From the NCBI GenBank assembly GCA_963575745.1, contig CAUYUJ010004750.1, positions 1 to 40,000 on the forward strand: DNA of 40,000 bases, read 5' to 3'. The first letter of the stretch is position 1. Every line of letters begins with the position of its first letter. Both the position numbers and the translations under genes were made by a program. Shown piece after piece: positions 20,390 to 28,839 of this stretch. Origin of the DNA: Prorocentrum cordatum (Eukaryota; Sar; Dinophyceae; Prorocentrales; Prorocentraceae). Below the pieces are notes generated by a model that was not told where the DNA came from, ran no database searches, and saw only the letters and a program-made list of their open reading frames with translations.

Positions 20390-20580
20390 CGCAATGTATT
20401 CCCAAATCGCGCTCTCGCGCTGGACTTCCTCACAATGTATACAGGAATCGCGCTCTCGCGTGGGACTTCCTCGCAATTTATCCATACACCGAGCACTCGA
20501 CAACGCGCTCGCTGTGGAATTCCTCGCGATGTCTTTGGAAATCGTGCTGTCTCTTGAGACTCCCTCGCGATTCATGCAGG
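20390..20580. repeat. Degenerate 41-bp tandem repeat, 3-5 copies
   Basis: Units read roughly CTTCCTCRCAATGTATACAG then GAATCGCGCTCTCGCGTGGGA. Two adjacent units are well conserved; those to the right (GGAATTCCTCGCGATGTC, GACTCCCTCGCGATTCATG) have drifted. Confidence 0.65.
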
Positions 20581-20658
20581 ACGCACGCTTCAGCAACCCG
20601 CATGCCCCTTGTCCTTTGCTTCCATGCGTCCTCTCTTCCCCTGCCGTAGGGGCTGGTC

Positions 20659-20698
20659 GATCGAAGACGAAGAGGGCGGGTATCGAGGGTTTGGGATA
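20659..20698. repeat. 40-bp direct repeat, copy 2 (partner at 20035)
   Basis: It differs from copy 1 at one base (GAGGGTTTGGG against GAGGGATTGGG). It lies about 585 bp from copy 1. Confidence 0.85.
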
Positions 20699-20809
20699 AG
20701 AGCGAACAATCCCAAAACGGATGTTGTTGTAATTGGTGGTGCCATTTTTGTTGCTGTTGTCGTCGTCCTCGCCCGCGTCCCGTCCGGGACCCACACGCGA
20801 CCCACCCCT

Positions 20810-20890
20810 CGATAACCCCCCCCGCGACCCAGCCCGCGACACACCCCGTGACCCATGCCGCGACCCACCCCGCGACCCGACCCGCGCCCG
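20810..20890. repeat. CCCGCGACCCA short tandem repeats
   Basis: Several consecutive units of CCCGCGACCCA, CCCCGTGACCCA and CGCGACCCGA with a period of about 10-13 bp. Minus-strand readings rich in Gly, Val and Arg are artefacts of this array. Confidence 0.7.
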
Positions 20891-20942
20891 CCCCCCTCAC
20901 TCTTCTGCGCGATGGCGGAGGCGGAGTGCTACGTTCGGCTAC

Positions 20943-21093
20943 ACGCAAGAGTGACCCTGGGTAAGAGTGACCTGGGGGCCGCGGGGGACCAAACCCGTGC
21001 GCGCAAGCCGCTGCTCCTGCTTCGTTTTCAGCCATCTGGGGGCCCACCTGTGCCCGCACCAAAGGTCACTCCGGCGAAAGGTCACTCTTACGT
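20943..21093. mobile_element. Foldback element with AAGAGTGACC ends
   Basis: The left arm reads ACGCAAGAGTGACCCTGGG followed by TAAGAGTGACC. The right arm, reverse-complemented, reads ACGTAAGAGTGACCTTTCG followed by CCGGAGTGACC. Each arm therefore has two copies of GAGTGACC with the same 16-bp spacing. The interior of about 90 bp is non-coding. No target duplication was identified. Confidence 0.6.
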
Positions 21094-21580
21094 CTAGTCG
21101 ATACGTTTGCTCCCCGGAGACCACCCCTCTCGACTTGCTCAACCCGCTGGGCGTCCGGGAATCCCCTCCCCTCCAGGGCTCGGGGGGGGGCCCGCCGTGC
21201 AGGGTGCGCTGCGCTGCCGCCGCCAGCGCCTGACGGGGGGCACCCGGCGCCGACGACTGCGACGGCGGCGGCGACGACAGCGTGAGAGCGGCGAGCAGAA
21301 ACGGGTCTTACGCGAGACGACGTATAGGGCGGCGGGATCTATACAGGTCCACTGCCCATGGCCCCAGCCCATGCCTAGCCCAGGAGCGGTGCCTGTGCCC
21401 TCCCAGCCTGGCACCAGGCAGTGGATACGCGTCCGCCACCTTGCATCCTGGCACGCTGGGGCGTGGAATAGTGCTAAGGTCTGCCTGGTAGGGCTTTGCA
21501 ATATAAGGAGGGACCGCCCCTCCCTCTGACAGCGGACCGTTGCGTTCATCCCCCTACTCACCGAGGCAACCGCCCCCGTA
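21094..21580. other. No gene recognised
   Basis: GC-rich; CGGCGG-type words at 21240-21290. No recognised product. Confidence 0.4.
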
Positions 21581-21810
21581 CCCGCTCGAGTATGGTGCAC
21601 TTCCTGCATGGCAGCTAATGCCTGAACGCCCAATCGACGCGTGCCCGCTCAAGGATGGTGCACTTCCTGCATGACGGTTCATGCCTGAAACCCAAGCCCA
21701 CCCGTGCCCGCTCGAGGATTGTGCACTTCCCACAAGGCAGCTAACTCCTAGAGCCCTCATCCCACGCGCACCCACTCGAGAATCGTGCACTTCCCGCATT
21801 CCCAGCCGCT
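21581..21810. repeat. 62-64-bp tandem array, four copies
   Basis: Units begin at 21581, 21643, 21707 and 21771 with CCCGCTCGAG or close variants. Each continues with RTGGTGCACTTCCTGCATG, then GGCAGCTAATGCCTGA. The array is strongly conserved around GTGCACTTCC. Confidence 0.85.
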
Positions 21811-21879
21811 GCCCAAGCGCTCCAGGGCATCCCAAGCAACGATCCCTCCTTACAAAAACATGAGATATGCGTCCCGAGC

Positions 21880-22415
21880 TTTCAGGATGGCCCATGCAGG
21901 CAACCAAGGACACCAAGATGGCCCACGATGCATCGAAGACGGCCAGAGATGGCCCCAAGGCGGCCGAATATTGATGCAAGACGGCCTAAGATGCCTCCCA
22001 GAGGACCCCACATGGTCACAAGCGGACCTCCAACAGGGTCCGAACTGCCGCAACTCATTGGTGTCTCTTGGGTTTTTGAATGATTTTCGCATTCTCGCCT
22101 TTTCGGGCTGCAGTCAGCTCAAGACGGCCCAAGAGGACTCTACGATGGCCCAAGAGGCATCTGAAACAGCCCAAAGACTACCAAATAGGACCTTCTTTGG
22201 GACCCAGGACGACCTTAGAAGGGCCTTCGACGGTCCAGAACGGCGCCAAGACGGCCCCACGATTGTCTCCAGACCCCCACCATTAAGTCAAGAGGGCCCC
22301 ACGACGGCTCGAGAGAACCCCAAACCGGCGTAAGAGGGTCCCAAGACGGCCCAAGAGGGCCCAAGGAACCCCCAAGACTGCCTCACAGGAGGCCAAGGCA
22401 GTCCCAAAACGGCCC
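21880..22415. repeat. Degenerate AAGATGGCCCAAGAGG-type repeats
   Basis: Short words such as AAGATGGCCC, AAGACGGCC and CCCAAGAGG recur irregularly about every 15-30 bp. These are the reverse complements of the CTTGGGGCCATCTTGGG words that fill parts of 33.3-36.4 kb. No coding function is supported. Confidence 0.55.
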
Positions 22416-22423
22416 AACCGAAT

Positions 22424-22424
<1 letters not shown>

Positions 22425-22454
<30 letters not shown>

Positions 22455-22530
22455 GCATCATCATCGTCGTCATCATCATCATCATCGTCATCACCAGCAG
22501 CAGCATCATCATGAGCACCACCACCACAAC

Positions 22531-22577
<47 letters not shown>

Positions 22578-23260
22578 CCATTATCCTCATCATCATCATC
22601 ATCATCTGCATCATCATCATGATCATCACCATCGTCATCATCATCGGCATCGCCATCGTCATCATCACCATCGTCATCGTCACCATCATGATCATGCTGA
22701 TCATCATCATCATCACCACCATCACCATCATCAAAAACATCACCCTGATCACCATCATCTCCATCATCAGCATCCGTATCATCATCACCATAATACTGCA
22801 CATGCCCATTCTCATGCTCATCCTCATCCTCATTATCATTCTCGTCCGCATCCCCATCATCACCATACACAACGTCATCGGCGTCGTCATCTTCGACGTC
22901 GTCAGCGTCATTGACATCTTCATCATCGTCATCTCCGTCAGCATCACCATCACCATCGCAATCAACACCACCATCATCATCACCACCACCATCAACACCA
23001 CCAACACGATCATCATCACCAGCATCATCATCTGACCCTTAAATCATCCAATCATCTAAGGATCTAATCACATAATCATCTAATCATCTGGGCAGCATAA
23101 CCCTTCATTACCACTCCTCATCCTCATCACCATCATCATCATCATCATCATCGTCATCATCATCATCACGATCATCATCATCATCATCATCATCATCAGA
23201 ATCATCATCATCGTCATCATCATCTTCATCATCATCCCCATCACCTCCGTAATCCTCATC
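22425..23260. repeat. Large ATC/CAT triplet microsatellite
   Basis: Nearly continuous CAT/ATC triplets with scattered CGT, CAC and CAG from 22425 to about 23030. After a gap of non-repeat sequence (about 23035-23105) a second tract runs to about 23260. The three frames give poly-Ile, poly-His/Ser and, on the minus strand, poly-Asp or poly-Met readings, none of them a real gene. Confidence 0.95.
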
Positions 23261-23430
23261 ATCCTCATCACGGCCTCCCAAGCCTGAAGACACGCTGTCT
23301 CAGGCGTGACGGCGTCTCGTGCCCCCTCGAACAGTCGCCACCCAGAAAACTGGGCTGGCACGGCGGCGGGACTTGCCGCAGGCAGCTGGACAGATTTCGC
23401 CACCCGAACATAGCGACCTGCGGCAGTGGC

Positions 23431-23567
23431 TTACGCGGGCCGCCTCCGTGGCACACCGCGTGGAAAATCGGGCGCTTACGCATGGCCTTACGCGCGGCCT
23501 TACGCGGGCAGCGTGCGCGCCAGTGTCCGCGAAGACGACTGTACTTTCTTTGCGTCGCCCACGTGAC
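23431..23567. repeat. Direct repeat of about 130 bp, copy 1
   Basis: It aligns with 23841-23965: both have GCGCGGGCCGCC or a close form, GGCRCACCGCG, then a GTCC-CGAAGACGACT box and TGCGTCGCYCAC. Peptides in the shared frame (RAASVAHR...) are similar in both copies. Confidence 0.65.
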
Positions 23568-23569
23568 AG

Positions 23570-23840
23570 AAGGCGAGCCCTAGCTGCCCCGACATGCAGC
23601 ACGCAGCCCGCAGCGTGCTGACACGCAGCTCAACACGTAGATTGAGAGCGCAGGTCTTGCGCGACGCGGCCGCCAGGGCGCGGGCCAGCACGTGCAGAGC
23701 CAACACGCAGCACGTGCAGCTCAGACGCTCTGAACACGGCACGTGCTGCGGTTCAGCACGGATGTGTCCGGGCAGCTGCGCGGCGCACAGAAGCGGGCTC
23801 AACACGAGATGGCATCGCGACCAATGCGCGGCGGCTTCCC
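23570..23840. other. No gene recognised; CACGTGCAGC-rich
   Basis: Spacer between the two direct repeats. Words such as AGCACGTGC, ACACGCAGC and CAGCACG recur irregularly. Confidence 0.4.
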
Positions 23841-23965
23841 TGCGCGGGCCGCCAGCGTGGCGCACCGCGCGGAGAAGAGGGCTTCTTCGCGCGGCCTCCC
23901 GCGGGCACCTCGCGCGCCGATGTCCTTCGAAGACGACTCTGCTTTGTCTGCGTCGCTCACGCGAG
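23841..23965. repeat. Direct repeat of about 130 bp, copy 2
   Basis: Partner of 23431-23567, same orientation, about 410 bp apart. The best shared word is CGAAGACGACTSTRCTTTST. Confidence 0.65.
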
Positions 23966-24074
23966 GCCGGCGAGGGCGCCGTCGTTGGTCGGCGGCGCAC
24001 TGAGGGGGGGGGAAGCGAGCGAGGGCAGGCCTGCTCAGAAGGCGGCGGGGCTTCGGCGAAAGCACCGGTGTCCC

Positions 24075-24240
24075 TCCTCCTCCATCATCTCCAATTCCTC
24101 CTCGTTCCTCCTCCTCTTCCTCCTCCTCCTCCTCCTCCTCATCTCCTCCTCCTCCTCGTCGTCGTCCTCCTCCTCTCCTCCTCCTCCTCCTCGTCGTCGT
24201 CCTCCTCCTCCTCCTCCTCCTCCTCCTCCCCGTCCTCCAC
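24075..24240. repeat. TCC/CTC triplet tract
   Basis: Long pyrimidine tract of TCC triplets with a few CGTCGTCGT interruptions. It gives poly-Ser, poly-Leu and poly-Pro readings on the plus strand and poly-Glu, poly-Gly or poly-Arg readings on the minus strand. Confidence 0.9.
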
Positions 24241-24249
24241 CTAACTGCG

Positions 24250-24825
24250 CGCACCGCACCCCGCGGTGCGCGGTCCTCCTCGCGCCCTCGCGGCGCCGCC
24301 CCCCGGAGAAGGGCCACCGCCCGGCCCAGGCCGCGGCGCACGAAGGGCGACGATCTTCGCGCCATAGGGCGCAGGGCTCCAAACAGTCGCACGAAGCAGA
24401 GGGTCGGAGCCAGATCCCCCCCCCCCGACCCGTTGCATGACTGGGCACAGGCCTCCGAGGGGACCCGATCGACGAGTCAACAGCTGAAGCATCACGAGGT
24501 GTTGTCCTTCATGCCGTACGGCACTGTGTCAGGTACTCTATGACACCGTGTCCAGGGGCGCCTAAAGCGCCTGCCTTCAGCTCGTCTGAATTCATCCACC
24601 CCACCGGTCGCAAGAATACGATGCCGCCTTCTCGTGGAGGGTCGACGAAAGCGTAAATACGGGTTGGGCAAGATCTGTGGCTGGGGAGAAGACCGCCGCA
24701 ACCAGACAACGCCAATCTGCGCCGCGACGAGACAACGAGTCCCACATCCAGTAACATCGGTGATGCCATACCAAGGTTCGACGGTCAAAGAACGGCTCCA
24801 CCCCCCATCTCAATGTATGTATATG
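24250..24825. other. No gene recognised
   Basis: GC-rich to about 24450, then ordinary composition. Readings on both strands are short and unfamiliar. Confidence 0.4.
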
Positions 24826-24829
24826 TTGT

Positions 24830-24895
24830 TTGCTCTCTCTCTCTCTGTCTCTCTCTCTCTCTTTCTCCGTCTCTCTCTCTCGCTCTCTCTCGCGC
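24830..24895. repeat. CT dinucleotide microsatellite
   Basis: Interrupted (CT)n on the plus strand. It is mirrored by a (GA)n run at 25314-25358. Confidence 0.9.
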
Positions 24896-25313
24896 CCTTG
24901 ACTGCCATGACGCCGCGTGCACATCACTGCAACAGATCTGTAGCCTTGTGTGTCGTGCCTAAGGGCAAAAACAGCTTTGCCCAATAGAGGGGCGACGGTC
25001 AGACTGCCCACCTTGGGGCGTCCGAGCTCCAAGTCGGAATCCAGAACCAACGCGCGAGAGCTGCTGAACACGAATTACCCCGCCGCGCGTTGACGCAAGT
25101 GCGAACTCACCTGCAGGCCTTCCTGTCTACGAAAAGGAACCGCGGCTTGCCAAGATATGTCTGGGAGATTGCCAGGTGATCTCTGTGGCCACCCGCGAAA
25201 TCAAATTGCACAGACCAACATCCCAACAACTACGTATTACCCAGATCTCCTGCATGCACGGCGGAGCGCAATCATACAATATTACGTATATGCTCCTTTG
25301 GGTGCTCATGCAA

Positions 25314-25358
25314 GCGAGAGAGAGAGAGAGAGAGAAAGAAAGAGAGAGGGAGAGAGAC
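25314..25358. repeat. GA dinucleotide microsatellite
   Basis: Interrupted (GA)n on the plus strand, opposite in strand to the (CT)n at 24830. The flanks of the two do not match, so they are probably independent. Confidence 0.9.
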
Positions 25359-25359
25359 C

Positions 25360-26075
25360 AAAGACAAAAAACATGTCTGGTGAGCCAGAGCTCGAGTCCT
25401 GAGCATGCTGGAGCTCACAGACTCCAAACTGCGGGACACAGTGCCGCAACGCTGCAGGAAAACTTGCCTTCAAATCATGGCGGATGCACTGCTTCATGTG
25501 TAACGGGTTTACGATGACGCGTCGCGCCAGCTGATTTTGCAGAGGACAAATGCACTCAGCGGCAAGACGGTGAGCACACGAGGGACAAAGAGACACGCTC
25601 TAAATGCAGCAGCTAGGCGGTCGTTACATGACGAACGCGAGCGGCTCCGAGAAATTCCCCACCAGTGTGGACGACATGATCGTTGCGCACCGTGTTCGTG
25701 GTGTCGCCTTTGTCGCAATCTGTTCCTCCAGGCGTGAGCCGTAGACTTGTCAGAGCCAGAAGCTCGCAGGGTGCACCTGGACTTCTGCCTGCAGCGGCGA
25801 GACGCTCGCCCAGTCCACTGGTGAGCCCGAGCCGCTGCCGGTGCTGGACCGCGCAGACCACCGGTGGCCGAAGGCCACCGCGACGGGGACCGGCGGGCGC
25901 GGCTTCTCCTGAGTATCGCTTAACCGATCCCCATCCCCAGCGGCGTGGCCCGGGCCCCGCTGGCTGATTTACCCCCCTTCGTGGGGACACAGGCCGTTCC
26001 CTCTGGGTTTCGAGGGGTGTATCCCCAACGGGGGTGGTCATTTGGTGGGGGTCTCGAAGGGGATGGGGACGCGGA
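25360..26075. other. No gene recognised
   Basis: Ordinary DNA with no recognisable product. The right end (about 26030-26086) carries GGGGATGGGGAC words next to the element at 26087. Confidence 0.4.
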
Positions 26076-26086
26076 TGGGGATCGGA

Positions 26087-26332
26087 CTTAGTGGGCCCTG
26101 GAAACGACAGGGCCGTTTTTTTACCGGTTCCGTTTAGCCGTTTTTTTGCCGGTTCCGACGCCGTTGTTTTACCGGTTGCGTCGCCGTTTTTTTACCGGTT
26201 CCAGCTCCGGTTCCAATCCTAGAGCCGTTTTTTTGCCGTTTCCAGTCGCCTTTTTTTGCCGTTTCCATTTTCAAGGGATATTTTTTCTTGAAACGGTGAA
26301 AAAACGGCTCTGCCGTTTCCGGGGCCCACAAC
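26087..26332. mobile_element. Short inverted-repeat element (MITE-like), copy 2, with 8-9-bp target duplication
   Basis: It is the same element as 15462-15709, in the same orientation, with about 20 differences over 247 bp by eye. The ends are CTTAGTGGGCCCTGGAAACG and, reverse-complemented, GTTGTGGGCCCCGGAAACGG. It is flanked by GGGATCGGA on both sides (26078-26086 and 26333-26341). The inner ~23-bp units (GCCGTTTTTTTACCGGTTCC and variants) are cleaner than in copy 1. It has no coding capacity. Confidence 0.88.
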
Positions 26333-26344
26333 GGGATCGGATCA

Positions 26345-26552
26345 ACGATACTGATCTCCGCCCTCGCCTGGATCTGGGACGAGCGAGCGGTGGCCATGGG
26401 CGGCGCGAGTGACCCGCGCGCCGCGCAGCCTGGCTGGCACGCGGCGGTCGAGGACTGCCGCGCCGCGGGCCCAGCGGCGCCCGGTGGCCGGGGCGCCCGA
26501 CCGCCGCCATCGAGCGCGGGGGCGCCCGGCAGCCGCACCTGGCCGGCGACGA

Positions 26553-26590
<38 letters not shown>

Positions 26591-26930
26591 GACGACGACG
26601 ACGACGACGACAACGACGACGAGCGACGACGAGCGACGAGCGACGACGACGAGCGACGACGACGACGACGGCGCCTCTGCCCCGCCTGCAGCCGCACGGG
26701 CGGCGCGCGCCGCGCTGGCGGCCGCGCGGGCGCCCGAGAAGGGCGCCTGGCCCGCGGCGGCGGCCGCGGCGGCGCGCTCGGCGCTGCGCGCCGCGCGGGC
26801 GGCCTCGGCGGCGCGCGCGGCCCGCCTGGCCAGCCGGGCCGCCACCTGCCCGCTGGAGAGCGGGCGGCCGCGCTCGGGCGCGCGCAGCGCCGCGGCGCCG
26901 CCGGCCTCGAGGCCGAGGGCGTCGAAGAGG
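26345..26930. repeat. GAC-triplet tract in very GC-rich, alanine-coding DNA
   Basis: A (GAC)n tract runs about 26556-26668. To its right, GCG/CGC-rich DNA gives Ala/Arg-rich readings on both strands (on the minus strand ARLARRAARAAEAARAARSA and similar). This could be an exon of an Ala-rich protein, but frames on both strands are equally open and no start, stop or domain supports one. Confidence 0.5.
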
Positions 26931-26937
26931 GATGCTG

Positions 26938-27313
26938 GGGGAACGGACGATGGCATAAACATACTCCAGATTTCGTAATAAAAGGGAGGGGGTCTGGACC
27001 CTCCAAGACAAGCCATTTCAGACCTCCCCCGTGGGAGAACCCTCCAAAACATCGTCCCCAGACCCCCCAGGCCCTCCAAGATAGCCTGGAAGAGACCCCC
27101 CCCGAAATGTGACCCCCCTTCCTTTATTACGAAATCTGGAGTAACAACTCGAAGGTCCGCGCGGATTTCTCGGATCGGCCCCTCCTCCGGCGCCGCCCCT
27201 GGCGCGCTCCGCGCGCCAGGGAGCTCCGCGCGCCGGGGAGGGGGGTCCAGGGCGAATCCAAGGAATCCGCGCGGACCTCCGAATTTTTGTGTTTATGCCA
27301 TCTTTCGTTCCCC
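26938..27313. mobile_element. Outer foldback element, interrupted by a nested element
   Basis: The left arm begins GGGGAACGGACGATGGCATA and, after the nested insertion, resumes as ACAACTCGAAGGTCCGCGCG. The right arm, reverse-complemented, begins GGGGAACGAAAGATGGCATA and continues through AAACACAAAAATTCGGAGG to TCCGCGCGGATTCC. Once the inner element and one TA are removed, the arms align for more than 55 bp without a gap. The centre (about 27185-27240) holds GGCGCGC...GCGCGCC palindromes. Original length is about 196 bp. No target duplication of the outer element was found. Confidence 0.8.
26964..27141. mobile_element. Inner inverted-repeat element at a TA site (Tc1/mariner-like MITE)
   Basis: The left end CTCCAGATTTCGTAATAAAA and the right end TTTATTACGAAATCTGGAG are inverted repeats, continuing as GGGAGGGGG on one side and CCCCCCTTCC on the other. 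TA lies on both sides (26962-26963 and 27142-27143), as for Tc1/mariner-related elements. The 178-bp element contains GGTCTGG/CCAGACC-like words and no coding capacity. It sits in the left arm of the outer element, so it inserted later. Confidence 0.85.
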
Positions 27314-27610
27314 TAGATGTGGTCGCCCAAGCCTTTTCGAAAGCGGGGCCGCCTGCGGGGGCGTGGTCGGCACTGCGCAGGCACGAGGCCGGTGCCATGG
27401 GTCGGATGCTGGCAGGGGGCAGTTCGCCAAGCGTGCAGGCGGTTTGGGACGAGAGGCAGACGCAACAACTGGAGCCAGAGCGTGTACGGCGCACAGCGAT
27501 GAGAGGGAATCAGGTGGCATGGGCAAAAGCAGATGAGCAGGAGGAGGAGGAGAAGGACGGGGAGGACGAGGAGGAACGGGAGGAGGAGGAGGCAAATCGT
27601 CGATGATGAC
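27314..27610 (+). other. Unsupported plus-strand reading ending in a Glu-rich tract
   Basis: An open plus reading runs through the right arm of the outer element into QAFSKAGPPAGAWSALRRHE, then a GGA/GAG-rich tract (about 27535-27598) coding Glu and Asp, and stops near 27605. It has no recognisable domain. Its first part is transposon DNA and its last part is low-complexity, so I do not call it a gene. From 27610 to 28070 nothing is recognised. Confidence 0.3.
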
Positions 27611-28073
27611 TCGGTCCTCTCCGCCCTACCCCTGGGGCAAATCGGTGGCCATCTTCACGGCATGAGATCGCGCGGGCCTCATCTGGGGAACTTACGGCCA
27701 CCGTCCTCTTGTTCGCTTCGGCATGCAGCACATGATTAGTACAAACGAGAAACACAATGCCTCGCAGGCTCGCCTCCGAGGGGGACGCGAGAGCAAACCT
27801 CCGACGGGAGTCGCTGGCCAGTAACATTCCGCAAGAGCTTCGAGCGATGAGCTCAGAGAGGCGAGAACACCACAGGTAGTGCCAACGCGAGTCCGCACCA
27901 TTCGGGAAGAGGGATCGGGTGAGGGAAGCAGTCAGGAAACGCTGGGCACGGGGATCGACGGGGGCGGCAGGGGAAAACCGATCCAAGCGGCGGCGGCAGC
28001 GTGCAGCCCAGCCGAAAAGCCACCAGAAGTGGCACGGGCGGCATAATATGTTGCCTTGCCTCCGTAGGCCCGT

Positions 28074-28220
28074 AAGCTTAGGTCGGGCATGTCCTCCTAC
28101 AGGCGGATGTTCTACGAAAACTGTGAGAATAGAACAACATATAGAAAAAGCCGTCCCCAGACTATTGTTTGACTATGTTTGAACCCTCCTCGTGCAGAGG
28201 GACATGCCCGCCTTAAACCT
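28074..28220. mobile_element. Foldback element with CGGGCATGTCC arms
   Basis: The left arm AAGCTTAGGTCGGGCATGTC matches the reverse complement of the right arm (AGGTTTAAGGCGGGCATGTC) over about 30 bp at roughly 80%. The interior is about 90 bp and non-coding, with no clear target duplication. Confidence 0.55.
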
Positions 28221-28340
28221 GGGCTGCCGCGGCGCATCTTGAGCTGTCCGGCTGCGGCGGTGGCCCCCGGCAGAGGGCGAGGCGCAAGCCGTCCGCGCAG
28301 AGTATACTGCGGCAGGCGTGGGGCCCTGCCACCACACTGA

Positions 28341-28489
28341 GGTCGGGCGAAAGGGGGGGATAGCAAAGGGGGGGGTTGAGAATCAGCTCACGTAGCTGAT
28401 TTTCCCAGCGCCTCCCGGCGCCGGGAAACCAGCTGCATGCAGCAAATGTCGTACCCCCCCCTTTCTCAATCCCACCCTGTCGCCTGACC
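28341..28489. mobile_element. Foldback element with GGTCGGGCGAAAGGGGGGG arms
   Basis: The left arm GGTCGGGCGAAAGGGGGGGA and the reverse complement of the right arm (GGTCAGGCGACAGGGTGGGA) align, and both continue into an AAAGGGGGGGG run. Short palindromes fill the centre (CAGCT...AGCTG, CGGCGCCG, AGCTGCATGCAGC). Nothing is coded, and no convincing target duplication was seen. Confidence 0.6.
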
Positions 28490-28624
28490 CGACACACGGG
28501 CCAGCACATCGATCGGGGATCCACCGACCCGGGTCAGTCCCGACCCGGGCCAGTCAGGCCTTGCAGGATCCCGCAAGACCCAAGCATCGGGCGTTTCGAA
28601 AAAAATCGAGACGGAGATTTTTCG

Positions 28625-28763
28625 CAGTTTTTGGCCTCTCGGGGCCCTCGCCGGGCCTCGGGACCGTCAAAAACGACTCGGGATGAAAAACCGGTCCCAG
28701 GGAAGTGGTCGGGAGGTCGGAAGCCCGTGTCTCGAAAAAATCGAGACGTCGGATGTCTGGGGA
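28625..28763. repeat. Dispersed repeat B, copy 2
   Basis: Partner of 18005-18140. It is bracketed by TCGAAAAAAATCGAGACGG (28596) and TCGAAAAAATCGAGACG (28732). Outside it lie copies of the 14-bp palindrome TGCAGGATCCTGCA: perfect at about 28768 and 28812, imperfect at about 28561. Confidence 0.8.
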
Positions 28764-28839
28764 GACTGCAGGATCCTGCACCCAAGCCCAGGTCAGTGCG
28801 CTCTTGGCCCTGCAGGATCCTGCAAAATCCAGCGCTGAC

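Noticed and set aside
22283-23035. Poly-Ile, poly-Met and poly-Asp proteins
   Set aside because: They are translations of the ATC/CAT microsatellite in different frames.
24830-25358. The (CT)n and (GA)n runs as arms of one large inverted repeat
   Set aside because: Only the dinucleotide runs pair; the sequences just outside and inside them do not match.
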